From Sulfitobacter mediterraneus (GTDB lineage: Bacteria; Pseudomonadota; Alphaproteobacteria; Rhodobacterales; Rhodobacteraceae), in the NCBI RefSeq assembly GCF_003054325.1, contig NZ_QBKU01000010.1, positions 107,908 to 171,907 on the forward strand: 64,000 nt of DNA, given 5' to 3'. This document shows positions 55,416 to 63,905 of the stretch, in pieces. Within the stretch, counting starts at the first letter, position 1. Every line of letters starts with the position of its first letter. The translations under genes and the position numbers were made by a program. Below the pieces are notes generated by a model. That model searched no databases. It worked only from the letters and a program-made list of their open reading frames with translations, and had not been told where the DNA came from.

Positions 55416-56174
55416 ATGACCACATTTTCTGACAGCCTCAAATCATGGCGCAAACAGCGCCGCTTTAGCCAACTGGATCTGGCGCTGGAGGCCGAGGTGT
55501 CATCGCGGCACCTGTCGTTTCTGGAAACGGGGCGCGCCAAACCCAGCCGCGAGATGGTGGACCGGTTGGGCGAGGCGCTGCATCTGCCCTTGGCGGTACG
55601 CAATCAGATGCTGACGCTGGCGGGGTTTGCCGCGCGGTATCCGGGGCGCGATTGGCAGGATGCGCAGATGGCCCCGATCCGCGCCGCGATTGATCACATG
55701 TTGATGCGCCATGATCCCTATCCCGGTTTTGCGCTGGACCGGATGTGGCGCGTGGTACGGATGAACCAATCGGCGCAGCGGCTGTTTGGTTTGCTAGGAG
55801 TGCGCGAAGGGGCGGATTTGCTGGAAGTTTCCAGCTCAGATCTATTGCCGCAGGTGATTGTGAACTGGCCCGAAGTGGCACAGCATCTGGCGCTGCGCCT
55901 GCGCACGGAAAGTGCGGGGCGGGGCGGCGATGCGCGGTTTGATACGGTGGCCGAGGAATTGACCAAAGCGGCGGGGCCATCAGGCACAGAGGATACGCCG
56001 CCGGTTATTCCCACAATCTACCGCATCGGCGATCAGCAGCTTTCGCTGTTTTCCACCATCGCACAATTTGGCACCGCCGAGGATTTGTCGCTCGATGATC
56101 TTAAGATCGAGTTGTTTTTTCCATCAGACGACGCAAGCAAAGAGGTGCTTTTGGGCATGGCCGGGGCAGCCTGA
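55416..56174 (+). CDS. XRE-family transcriptional regulator with MmyB-like ligand-binding domain
   Basis: A 252-residue protein with an N-terminal helix-turn-helix (about 6-60, SLKSWRKQRRFSQLDLALEAEVSSRHLSFLETG) and a C-terminal PAS-like domain of the MmyB type (MLMRHDPYPGFALDRMWRVVRMN, then PQVIVNWPEVAQHLALRLR). Relatives with this layout respond to small molecules including fatty acids or acyl-CoA; the ligand here is unknown. It is the only forward gene in a minus-strand block and divergent from the membrane protein gene. Confidence 0.88.
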   Translation: MTTFSDSLKSWRKQRRFSQLDLALEAEVSSRHLSFLETGRAKPSREMVDRLGEALHLPLAVRNQMLTLAGFAARYPGRDWQDAQMAPIRAAIDHMLMRHDPYPGFALDRMWRVVRMNQSAQRLFGLLGVREGADLLEVSSSDLLPQVIVNWPEVAQHLALRLRTESAGRGGDARFDTVAEELTKAAGPSGTEDTPPVIPTIYRIGDQQLSLFSTIAQFGTAEDLSLDDLKIELFFPSDDASKEVLLGMAGAA

Positions 56175-56176
56175 GA

Positions 56177-56818
56177 TCAGCTTTGCGCAGCCTTTTCCAG
56201 CCGCGTTTGAACAACGGCCAGAACATCGCCCGCGACCTCGCCAATCTCGCGGGCGCCGTCGATCACTTCAAACCGCGCTGCATATTCTTTGGCCAACGCC
56301 AGAAATCCGGCCCGCATGGCTTTTTGCAGATCCTCGCCAAATTCCTCGAACCGCTCTTCCACCGTTTGGCGCGACAGGGCGCGGGACAGACCCTTGGCAG
56401 GATCCATGTCGATCAGGATGGTCAGGTCCGGTTCAACCCCAATCATCAGGCTGTGCAGCTGATCGACCATGCCCCGCAAATCACCGCGCGAGAGGCCCTG
56501 ATACATCCGTGTGGAATCCGCAAAACGGTCGCAAATCACCACCTTGCCCGCATCCAACGCCGGTTGGATCGTGCGTTCCAGATGATCGCGGCGGGCAGCG
56601 GTGAACAGCAAGATTTCGGTGCGGGCTGACCAGCGGTCCGGATCGCCCTGCAACACCAAGGCGCGGATCTCTTCGGCGCCAGGTGATCCGCCCGGCTCGC
56701 GCGTTAAAACAACATCGATGCCCCGTGCCTCAAGCGTTTCGGCCAACAGGCGGGCCTGAGTGGATTTGCCCGAACCGTCGATGCCCTCAAAGCTGATGAA
56801 AAGTCCCGGTTGGCTCAC
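56177..56818 (-). CDS. tmk: Thymidylate kinase
   Basis: Phosphorylates dTMP to dTDP. The 213-residue product has P-loop FEGIDGSGKSTQ (about 9-20), the DRX-type motif CDRFADSTRMYQG and the LTREPGGSPGAEEIR segment. It overlaps dacC by ATGA (56815-56818), so dacC and tmk are coupled. Last gene of the SPOR-dacC-tmk group. Confidence 0.96.
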   Translation of the reverse strand: MSQPGLFISFEGIDGSGKSTQARLLAETLEARGIDVVLTREPGGSPGAEEIRALVLQGDPDRWSARTEILLFTAARRDHLERTIQPALDAGKVVICDRFADSTRMYQGLSRGDLRGMVDQLHSLMIGVEPDLTILIDMDPAKGLSRALSRQTVEERFEEFGEDLQKAMRAGFLALAKEYAARFEVIDGAREIGEVAGDVLAVVQTRLEKAAQS

Positions 56819-57984
56819 GATGCGTCCTGTGGCCCGGCATTCAGACGCGCCAGAAGATGCCGCGCGGCGGCGGTCACTTTGACCATAAATCCACCCGGCT
56901 CAACCGCGTCAGAAGCGACCAGCGGCACGCGGACCTCAGGCAGATCGCCCCGTTGCACCAACAATTCACCCAGCACATCACCTTTGGCGATCGGAGCGTG
57001 GAAGGGGCCGGTATAGATCACCTCGCCCTTCAAATCAGCGCCACCAGAGACAGGCACCAACACGGACAAATCATCCTGCAATTCAAGGCCGACACTGTCA
57101 GAAACGCCCATCGCCACGGGGGCATCCGCCAGACGTTTACCCGCCGCGCCCAGCGATTTTTGCGAAAACTGGCGGAAGGCCCAGTTGACGATGGCCTCGG
57201 CTTCTTGTGCCCGTTCGGCGGAACTGCCCAAGCCGGAAAGTACAAAGATCACCCGGCGGTCGCCCTGTTTGGCAGAGCCAACCAAGCCATATCCGGCCTC
57301 ATTGGTGTGCCCGGTTTTCAGCCCGTCCGCCCCGATGCCAAGACCGAGCAATGGGTTGCGGTTCGTGGTGTTTTTGGGCGCACGCCCGTCAAAGGCAAAT
57401 TTGCGTTCAGAAAACAGCGGATAATACTGCGGGAAATCGGTGATGATGCGGGTCGCCAGCAGGCCCAGATCACGCACCGACATCAGATGACCGGCCTGAG
57501 GCCAGCCGTTGGAATTGGCAAAGGTGGAATTGGTCATGCCCAACTGCTGCGCCCGCTGGGTCATCATCCGGGCAAAGCCGTATTCGCTGCCATCGGGCGA
57601 CAGGGCTTCGGCGATCACAGCGCAGGCATCATTGCCCGACAGCACAATGATCCCGCGCAACAGATCCTCAACCTTGACCCGGTCCGTGGTGTCCAGAAAC
57701 ATCGTCGATCCGCCATAGGCCATCGCGTGGCTGGAGACCGGCAGTTTTTCCACCAGATCCAGACCGCCGTTCTGTTTGCCCCGTTCAATCGCCTCAAACG
57801 CCATATAGAGCGTCATCAATTTCGACATCGACGCGGGCGGCAAAGGTGTGTCGGCGTTTTTGGTCAGCAGAACCGTGCCGGTGGTCTGATCAAAGACATA
57901 GGCAGCCTTGGCCTTGGTATCGAAGGCCGCGGCGGGCAGGGCCAAGAAGATCAGCGCCAGGCAGGCAGCAAAGATGCGGATCAT
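56815..57984 (-). CDS. D-alanyl-D-alanine carboxypeptidase (class C PBP, DacC/PBP5-like)
   Basis: Trims the terminal D-Ala of peptidoglycan stem peptides. The 389-residue product has a signal peptide (about 1-20, ending AAA). The catalytic motifs are SMSK with the nucleophile Ser52 in ASMSKLMTLYM, SGN in VLSGNDACAVIAE, and KTG in LKTGHTNEAGYG. A C-terminal PBP5-type beta domain (GDVLGELLVQRGDLPEVRVPL) follows. The ATG at 57984 starts the signal peptide; a TTG at 58023 is possible but would hide it. Confidence 0.94.
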   Translation of the reverse strand: MIRIFAACLALIFLALPAAAFDTKAKAAYVFDQTTGTVLLTKNADTPLPPASMSKLMTLYMAFEAIERGKQNGGLDLVEKLPVSSHAMAYGGSTMFLDTTDRVKVEDLLRGIIVLSGNDACAVIAEALSPDGSEYGFARMMTQRAQQLGMTNSTFANSNGWPQAGHLMSVRDLGLLATRIITDFPQYYPLFSERKFAFDGRAPKNTTNRNPLLGLGIGADGLKTGHTNEAGYGLVGSAKQGDRRVIFVLSGLGSSAERAQEAEAIVNWAFRQFSQKSLGAAGKRLADAPVAMGVSDSVGLELQDDLSVLVPVSGGADLKGEVIYTGPFHAPIAKGDVLGELLVQRGDLPEVRVPLVASDAVEPGGFMVKVTAAARHLLARLNAGPQDAS

Positions 57985-58035
57985 GAGGGGGGTATGCTCC
58001 TGTCGGTTCAGTTCACTTGGCAATTCGACGGCAGA

Positions 58036-58932
58036 TCAGTTGGTGACGGCATAGGCGTCAGAAAAGCCTTCGGCTTTGATCTTTTTGATCAGGCCGCTGA
58101 GTTCGGATTTGTTGCTGGCCGGACCAACCACAACACGCCAGAACGGTTTGCCATTGGTCTCGCCGCGTTTGATGGTTGGCACAACACCTGCACCGCGCAT
58201 CTGCTTGGCCACACGTTTGGCGTTGGCCTCAACGCTGAAGATGCCGATCTGCACAAACGGGCGTTTCAGCGATGAGGCACTGCGCTTGGGCGCAGCTTTG
58301 GCGGGTTTCGGGGCAGGGGCCTTGGCCACGGGTGTGGCTGGGGCGGCCTCAATCGCAGCGCCAGCGGCGGCGATCGGATCCAGCGTGGTCTCGGAAACCT
58401 CCGCGGGGGCGGCAACGGTGTCAGTGGTCTGCGGCGCGGGCACCGGATCGGTTGGCACAGCCGTCTCTTCGCGGCGCAAGGCAGTCACGTTCAGCTCGGT
58501 CGGTGCACCGGCCAGAATGTTCAGCGCGGCCGCCGCATCAGAGGATATCTGCAAACGCGGTCCGGGCAGCTCACGCTCGCGGCGGAACAGGGCTCCGATC
58601 ACAAATTTGCCGTTGGCCTGATTGCGAATGATCACCCGCTCGGGTTCTTTCACATCCGGATGTGCCACCCAGACACCGCCGAGCGAAGGACGTCCATCCC
58701 ATAGCCCCTGTTCGGTGGCCGAGAAAATCTCGGGCGCTTCGACGTCGCGCTCGATCAATTTGGTCGATTGCGTGCTGCCCGCGCTGCTGGCCTCCGCTTT
58801 GGGTTTGGGCAGGGGCAGGTTGAACTGCCCGTTCTCATCGCAACCCGCCAATAGCGCCAGCGACACCGCCGCGCCCGTCCAAAGACGCCAGCCGGGGCGG
58901 TTGATATGCATAGGGTCAACGGGCCTGCTCAT
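58036..58932 (-). CDS. SPOR-domain lipoprotein
   Basis: A 298-residue protein with a signal peptide ending in a lipobox (LLAGC, Cys34), an N-terminal domain of unknown fold (EIFSATEQGLWDGRPSLGGVWV), a long Ala/Pro-rich linker and a C-terminal SPOR domain (FVQIGIFSVEANAKRVAKQMRGAGVVP ... FWRVVVGPASNKSELSGL). SPOR domains bind denuded glycan strands at the septum. The position before dacC suits a role in cell-wall remodelling or division. The ATG at 58932 is preceded by AGGA; longer frames upstream run into the tRNA-Ser region. Confidence 0.87.
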   Translation of the reverse strand: MSRPVDPMHINRPGWRLWTGAAVSLALLAGCDENGQFNLPLPKPKAEASSAGSTQSTKLIERDVEAPEIFSATEQGLWDGRPSLGGVWVAHPDVKEPERVIIRNQANGKFVIGALFRRERELPGPRLQISSDAAAALNILAGAPTELNVTALRREETAVPTDPVPAPQTTDTVAAPAEVSETTLDPIAAAGAAIEAAPATPVAKAPAPKPAKAAPKRSASSLKRPFVQIGIFSVEANAKRVAKQMRGAGVVPTIKRGETNGKPFWRVVVGPASNKSELSGLIKKIKAEGFSDAYAVTN

Positions 58933-59147
58933 GATGTTCTGTCCTTGCCTGTGTGTCCCTGTCGGGCACGTTTTAGCCGATTTGTCGGCAGCACCGATCG
59001 TCCCCTGACGGGGATCTTTGCGGCATCCTAACGCGGCAAGACGCACCTGAAAAGGCTGGCGAAGGCGGATCGGCAAAATTCCCCGACCCATTACGCGATT
59101 TCTCGGTTTGCCGAATCGTAACAGGTTGATTAAGGGAGACATATCGC

Positions 59148-59237
59148 GGAGGTTTGGCAGAGTGGTCGAATGCACCGGTCTTGAAAACCGACGGGCGTGA
59201 AAGCGTCCCCAGGGTTCGAATCCCTGAGCCTCCGCCA
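59148..59237 (+). tRNA. tRNA-Ser (anticodon TGA), likely integration site
   Basis: A 90-base class II tRNA: acceptor GGAGGTT / AGCCTCC, D-arm GGCAGAGTGGTC, anticodon loop CTTGAAA (anticodon TGA), long variable arm, T-loop GGTTCGAATCC, discriminator G and encoded CCA. It reads UCA codons. The integrase gene begins 151 bases downstream, so the 3' end of this tRNA is the probable attachment site. Confidence 0.96.
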
Positions 59238-59387
59238 CCATACAATTCTACAGAGTTTGAATGGGTCGCCTATGGCGGCTTTTTCAGTTGTCTTCTGGTA
59301 TTTGAAGTGCGCGGTCGTTTGGATTGAGTTTCTTTCAATGATCCCTATATTCGCTCCTTGAGTGGTACAGAAGGTGGTATTTTTGGA

Positions 59388-60563
59388 ATGGCCTTATCTG
59401 GGAAGCTGACCAAAAAATTGGTAGAGAACCTTGGCGCTGGGCGACATGGCGACGGGAGCGGCCTCTATCTGGTTGTTGATCCATCGGGGGCACGGCGCTG
59501 GATTGTTCGCGTTGTGGTCAAAGGCCAGAAAAACAAGAAAGGCGCGCCTCTGAGAACTGACTTTGGTTTGGGCGGCGCAGATATTGTAACGATCAACCAA
59601 GCACGAGAGCGGGCGCTTGAATATCGCCGAATGGCAAAGCAAGGAATGAACCCGCGTTTCAATGCTAGGCAGGAGGTGCCTACTTTTGAAGAGGTGGCTC
59701 AACAGGTTCACATTGATCGGATGCCCACTTGGAAGAATGCTAAGCATGGCCAACAGTGGATCAACACGTTGCGCGACTATGCTTTCCCAAAGATTGGACG
59801 GATGCCGATTGACAGTATTCATCAGCCTGAGGTGATGATGTGCCTCGCACCGATCTGGACGGAGAAACATGAAACTGCGCGACGTTTGGCCCAAAGGATC
59901 AAGATCGTCCTGGACGTAGCGCGTTCTAAAGGTTTCCGGTCGGGCGAGAACCCTGTGACGGCGATCAAAGATGCGCGGGTTCTGCCGAAAGTGACGGCAA
60001 AGCCAAAACACCACAAAGCAATGCATTGGAAAGATGTCCCTGCATTTTTCTCCGACTTGAAAACCCGCAGCGCGATTGCAGCAAAGGCATTAATGCTTAC
60101 GTGTTTGTCCTGCTCGCGGACTGGAGAAGTGTTAGGAATGCGCTGGGCAGAGGTTGACTTCGACGAGCGGGTCTGGACCTGCCCAGCAGAACGGATGAAG
60201 ACTGGTGACGATCATCGTGTCCCTCTTACTGCGGAAATGTTGGCAATTGTTGAGCCTCTGAAAGCGATGGGATCAGAATATGTCTTTGAAGGTCAAAACC
60301 GGAATCAACCCTTGTCCAACATGTCGATGCTGATGTTGTTGCGACGAATGAACATCGAAGGTGCTACAGTTCATGGATTTCGATCTGCGTTTCGAGACTG
60401 GGCTTCAGAAGTTACAAATGCGCCTAGAGAAATCGCTGAGAAGAGTTTGGCCTATACCGTCGGTTCAGATGTCGAGAGGGCATATGCCCGATCTGATCTT
60501 TTGGAGAAGCGACGAGAGCTGATGTGCATGTGGTCCCAATTTGTCGCATCTCGGTGCAACTAG
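59388..60563 (+). CDS. P4-type tyrosine site-specific integrase
   Basis: A 391-residue phage/island integrase next to tRNA-Ser. The N-terminal DUF4102-like arm-binding domain (LTKKLVENLGAGRHGDGSGLYLVVDPSG) is followed by a core-binding and catalytic domain. Catalytic residues by count from the ATG at 59388 are Arg244 (SRTGEVLGMRW), a Lys in RMKTGDDHRVPL, His329 and Arg332 (HGFRSAFRDWA) and Tyr366 (AYARSDL). The box II position normally His is Tyr356 (LAYTVGSDVERAY). An in-frame TTG at 59358 is less likely as start than this ATG. It probably integrates the element into the tRNA gene. Confidence 0.93.
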   Translation: MALSGKLTKKLVENLGAGRHGDGSGLYLVVDPSGARRWIVRVVVKGQKNKKGAPLRTDFGLGGADIVTINQARERALEYRRMAKQGMNPRFNARQEVPTFEEVAQQVHIDRMPTWKNAKHGQQWINTLRDYAFPKIGRMPIDSIHQPEVMMCLAPIWTEKHETARRLAQRIKIVLDVARSKGFRSGENPVTAIKDARVLPKVTAKPKHHKAMHWKDVPAFFSDLKTRSAIAAKALMLTCLSCSRTGEVLGMRWAEVDFDERVWTCPAERMKTGDDHRVPLTAEMLAIVEPLKAMGSEYVFEGQNRNQPLSNMSMLMLLRRMNIEGATVHGFRSAFRDWASEVTNAPREIAEKSLAYTVGSDVERAYARSDLLEKRRELMCMWSQFVASRCN

Positions 60564-60573
60564 AAGAGGCGGT

Positions 60574-61221
60574 ATGGCAATTATACCCATTAATGAACCA
60601 GAGCTTTTAAGCCTCGAGTTTTTTCGCGTCGCGCTCAGCGAAGACACTCATGAAGCCCGCATGCGTGGAATCGATGTCATGCGGCAGGAAGTGGTTAGCA
60701 TGGGTCTACCTAACTTTCCGATTGGTAGGCGAGACGCCGAGCAAAAGAGAAATAGGCCAGAATTCGTCCAATGGGTCGCTGAAACGTCTGCAGCCCGATA
60801 CGATGCCGCGCATGAATGCGCAGGCATAATTGGCCGATACGAGCGCAAAAACGAACGCAAACTGAATGTCGCTGAGGAAATTGGTAAGTTAGTTTGGGAT
60901 TCCATTCAAAGTCAGAGATTCCAAGGGCTGCACGTTACGGGTGGAATCCTTGAACAAGTTCGAGATCTGGCAAAGGCGCTTGGCATCAGTGGGGCCAGAG
61001 ACAAGGATACGCTCCGCAAGATCTGGAGCTGCTATCGCGGGGTCGTGCATCTGGGAATGGCTATGGATTATCTCGAAGACAATCCAGAAACAGATTTGCA
61101 TCTGCTACATATCGCTGAACGGTTCCGGAAAGGGCTCAGCCAAAACTGCCCAAAGGGGAAATGCAAACCTTACGTAGCCATCAGCGAACAAATTTCTTTT
61201 CTATATATTTCAGGAGCTTGA
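60574..61221 (+). CDS. Hypothetical protein in the tRNA-Ser element
   Basis: A 215-residue soluble, mainly helical protein from the ATG at 60574 (AGAGG upstream), 10 bases after the integrase stop and probably co-transcribed with it. I recognise no family. A basic mid-region (RYERKNERKLNVAEEIGKLVW) and a C-terminal CPKGKC pair are visible. Cargo or an element maintenance function are both possible. Confidence 0.6.
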   Translation: MAIIPINEPELLSLEFFRVALSEDTHEARMRGIDVMRQEVVSMGLPNFPIGRRDAEQKRNRPEFVQWVAETSAARYDAAHECAGIIGRYERKNERKLNVAEEIGKLVWDSIQSQRFQGLHVTGGILEQVRDLAKALGISGARDKDTLRKIWSCYRGVVHLGMAMDYLEDNPETDLHLLHIAERFRKGLSQNCPKGKCKPYVAISEQISFLYISGA

Positions 61222-61313
61222 GGTCCCCGATATTTAGATCGGGGACTGCCGATAGCTAAAAGACAAGCGCATTCCATTCGTTGTGATCCACCGCAACGAA
61301 AGGAAAACCAATC

Positions 61314-61526
61314 GTGTCAAACCTTTTCGAAAACGACCGCTGCTATCTATTGGGCGATCCCGAGCTCCAGCTTCTGGGGGATCGCGACAAGCTGGCACAA
61401 TGGCGGCACAAGGGAGTCGGGCCAGCTTACTACAAACTTGGCCGTAAGGTGATCTATCGCGGTTCTGATCTGAACATATGGCTTGACGCCAAACGAGTGG
61501 TTCCAGGCAAGAATGTGGCAAACTAA
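61314..61526 (+). CDS. AlpA-like helix-turn-helix DNA-binding protein
   Basis: A 70-residue product from a GTG start with AAAGGA upstream. The pattern LAQWRHKGVGPAYYKLGRKVIYRGSDLNIWLDAKRV is the winged-helix/MerR-like excisionase fold found in AlpA and Xis-type proteins of integrated elements. It may serve as recombination directionality factor or transcriptional activator for one of the two recombinases flanking it. Confidence 0.75.
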   Translation: MSNLFENDRCYLLGDPELQLLGDRDKLAQWRHKGVGPAYYKLGRKVIYRGSDLNIWLDAKRVVPGKNVAN

Positions 61527-61590
61527 TGCAACGTTTCGTAGCAACATTCATTCGCTTGAGCGGGGCATGTGTCGGCGGCAGTGTTGACGC

Positions 61591-63165
61591 ATGAGCCGTT
61601 CGTACTCAGGCGTTAAACTTAAGAAGAACCGAGTCTATTCGGGTAAAGACTTGCAAGAGAAATTCTCAGTCACCGCAAATACGATATCAAATTGGGTGAA
61701 AGGGGGACTGCAACCTTCGGACAGCACGCGGCCTTACCTCTATCGAGGCGGGCGGGTGAGCGATTTTCACAATGAGAGACGTGAACGACTGAAGACCCAA
61801 GTCAGGCCAGGGGAGTTCAAGTGCTCTAGCTGCCAAGCGTCTGTGTTTCCCAACGTCCAAACGCTTACTGAAAGAACCTTGCGCAATAGTGCATGCATGG
61901 GTTTTGCAGAATGTTCTGAGTGTGGAAGCCACGTGCGGAAGTTCATTTCCAAGGCCGATCGGGATATTTTTGAGAAGCTGCGCAATCCCAATACCCCCGT
62001 GCATTCGTTACGCGAAGAAATGGGGCCAGATAGCGGGGGTATTGGGATTAGCGAGAAACTGAACGGCTGCAATTGGTGGTGTGTAAATGATCGCATCCTC
62101 TATGACTGGCAGTTCTACGCGGGTCGGCTTGCAGAACAAACGATCGATCAACATCTTGCAGCAATCCGATTAATGGAGAATGTCCTGAAAGGAAAATCCT
62201 TCAACAATCTTACCATCCGAGATGTGGATCAGGTGCGCAGTGAGCTCAAGGCGGTGTTGATAAAAAAGGGGGACGCCCAGAAGTCCAGATCTACCGTGTC
62301 GCACCAGGCCTCTCAGATCATGGCCTTTCTAGAGTGGTTGATCAAGCAGGATGGATACAAGCGTCTTCCGCGAGACCTGCCAGGCTTCATTCAAATGCCA
62401 AAGGCAGCCTACGCCAAGGCTTTGCCAAAGAAAGACAAGGTGTACCCAACGATTGAAGAAGCAGAAATCCTCTTGAAAGGCATGCCTTCTCTGACCAATG
62501 CCGAAATACGGGCCCGGGCGATGTTCGCTATAGCCCATCTCGGTTGCTTGAGAGCGGACACCGTCACTTCGCTCCGGGTTGGCCATTTTGAGACCGAAAA
62601 TCGCCAAATCATCCAAGATGGTACAGCGTCACGCACGAAGTTTGGCAAGAGCCTCAGAATCTGCTGGTTTCCGATTTCTGAGCGGTTTGTCGAAGCGGTC
62701 CAAGAATGGGTTGAGATTATCACGAAAGCAGGTCTTCGAGGCGACGATGCCTTGTTTCCAGATTTACGAATGCTCAAAACACGAAAAGATCTAAAAGATC
62801 CAAACCGGAACCCAATTGAGCCGATGACCACCAGAGATGTGGTGACAAAGGCCTTTGCGCTTGCTTGTCGTGATACAGAACAGAAGTACAATCCGCATTC
62901 GGTCAAAGATACGCTTGCTTTTGAGCGTGACTGTCGGCCTCTAACGCAGCTACAACGCAAAGCGTGGTCCGAAAACATGGGGCATGAGGATGATAAAACT
63001 ACTAAGATCTACTACGGAGAAATGCCAGAGAAACAGCGAATTGCCCTTATCGAAGAGATCACTCACCGCAAAAATGGCCGCGAGAGTGCGCCTGTCTTCA
63101 TGAGTAATGAGGAAAAAATCGCTATTGTAGATGGAGTGTTAGCTAAGCTAATAGGAAATGAGTGA
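61591..63165 (+). CDS. Tyrosine recombinase fused to N-terminal HTH and zinc-ribbon domains
   Basis: A 524-residue protein. Residues about 14-45 form an AlpA-like helix-turn-helix (VYSGKDLQEKFSVTANTISNW). Residues about 76-115 hold two CxxC pairs (KCSSCQ ... CSECGSH) that suggest a zinc ribbon. The C-terminal catalytic domain has Arg321 (GCLRADTVTSLRV), a Lys at 350 or 353, His436 (NPHSVKDTLAF), His465 and nucleophile Tyr474 in GHEDDKTTKIYYG, with normal H-to-Y spacing. The second catalytic Arg of HxxR is Lys439. This differs in architecture from the P4-type integrase of the same element. It may move the element, or part of it, independently. Confidence 0.8.
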   Translation: MSRSYSGVKLKKNRVYSGKDLQEKFSVTANTISNWVKGGLQPSDSTRPYLYRGGRVSDFHNERRERLKTQVRPGEFKCSSCQASVFPNVQTLTERTLRNSACMGFAECSECGSHVRKFISKADRDIFEKLRNPNTPVHSLREEMGPDSGGIGISEKLNGCNWWCVNDRILYDWQFYAGRLAEQTIDQHLAAIRLMENVLKGKSFNNLTIRDVDQVRSELKAVLIKKGDAQKSRSTVSHQASQIMAFLEWLIKQDGYKRLPRDLPGFIQMPKAAYAKALPKKDKVYPTIEEAEILLKGMPSLTNAEIRARAMFAIAHLGCLRADTVTSLRVGHFETENRQIIQDGTASRTKFGKSLRICWFPISERFVEAVQEWVEIITKAGLRGDDALFPDLRMLKTRKDLKDPNRNPIEPMTTRDVVTKAFALACRDTEQKYNPHSVKDTLAFERDCRPLTQLQRKAWSENMGHEDDKTTKIYYGEMPEKQRIALIEEITHRKNGRESAPVFMSNEEKIAIVDGVLAKLIGNE

Positions 63166-63266
63166 GGTGCCCTATGTTTATGGACTGAGCTATCCCCCCG
63201 AAAGTCGGACACTAACGCAAACTGCGACCTATTGTTTGCCGATCTTCAACACGAAGGAGATCAGGT

Positions 63267-63512
63267 TTGTCGAAACGGAAGCAACATCATCCAGAATTCA
63301 GAGCCAAGGTGGCGTTAGAAGCGCTGAAAGGCGAAGAAACACTCAGCCAGTCGGCCAGTCGGTTTGTGGGTCAACCGGTTATGCTCCATCAATGGAAGCG
63401 CGCGATGCTTGAAGGCGCGTCTGGCCTATTTGAACGCGGTATTCTGATCGGATCAAATTTGACGAGATCTCTTTACAGGCTAGACAGTAGATTGGTTGGC
63501 TCTTGGCCATGA
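63267..63512 (+). pseudogene. IS3-family OrfA transposase remnant
   Basis: The first 57 residues (SKRKQHHPEFRAKVALEALKG, then LHQWKRAMLEGASGLFERG) match the N-terminal HTH half of IS3-family OrfA, with an AAGGAG site upstream and an IS-end-like GAAAGTCGGACAC at 63200-63212. After FERG (about 63437) the frame leaves the family and ends within 25 codons. The rest of OrfA and OrfB is missing, so the element is truncated. Confidence 0.8.
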
Positions 63513-63904
63513 TTTGTTAGGTTGAGTACCAATTTTGCGACTGTCACCGATAACTGAGGTGGAGTTTACGGGCTCGTTCCATCGGCGTTGAAACCAGATC
63601 AAACGTGCCTGCTGGGCAGAACTATGCGCCGCCGTAGCATAGGAAAACTACGGCAACTGCAACCAGCAAGAAACAGATACGCCTGAAACGCCGAGAGTCC
63701 CTGGCAACTCCGGTTGGTCGCAAGGTTTCGATCGATTGATGGTCAGTGCTCGGGCTCGCCATAGTCGCCTCTTGTGGCTGCTGTTGCTGGCCGATGTGAT
63801 GCCCAAATGTGTTCGGACATTGGCGCTAATCTGAAATTTAGTGGTCGATCTGTCCGTAACTAACCATCTTAGAGGATTTGGTCATAGGTTCTTCTTCGTA
63901 TCCA
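63513..63904. other. Non-coding debris between two IS fragments
   Basis: About 390 bases with no convincing open frame, ribosome-binding site or known family. It separates the OrfA remnant from the second IS3-type end and is probably degraded mobile-element sequence. Confidence 0.5.
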
Positions 63905-63905
63905 G

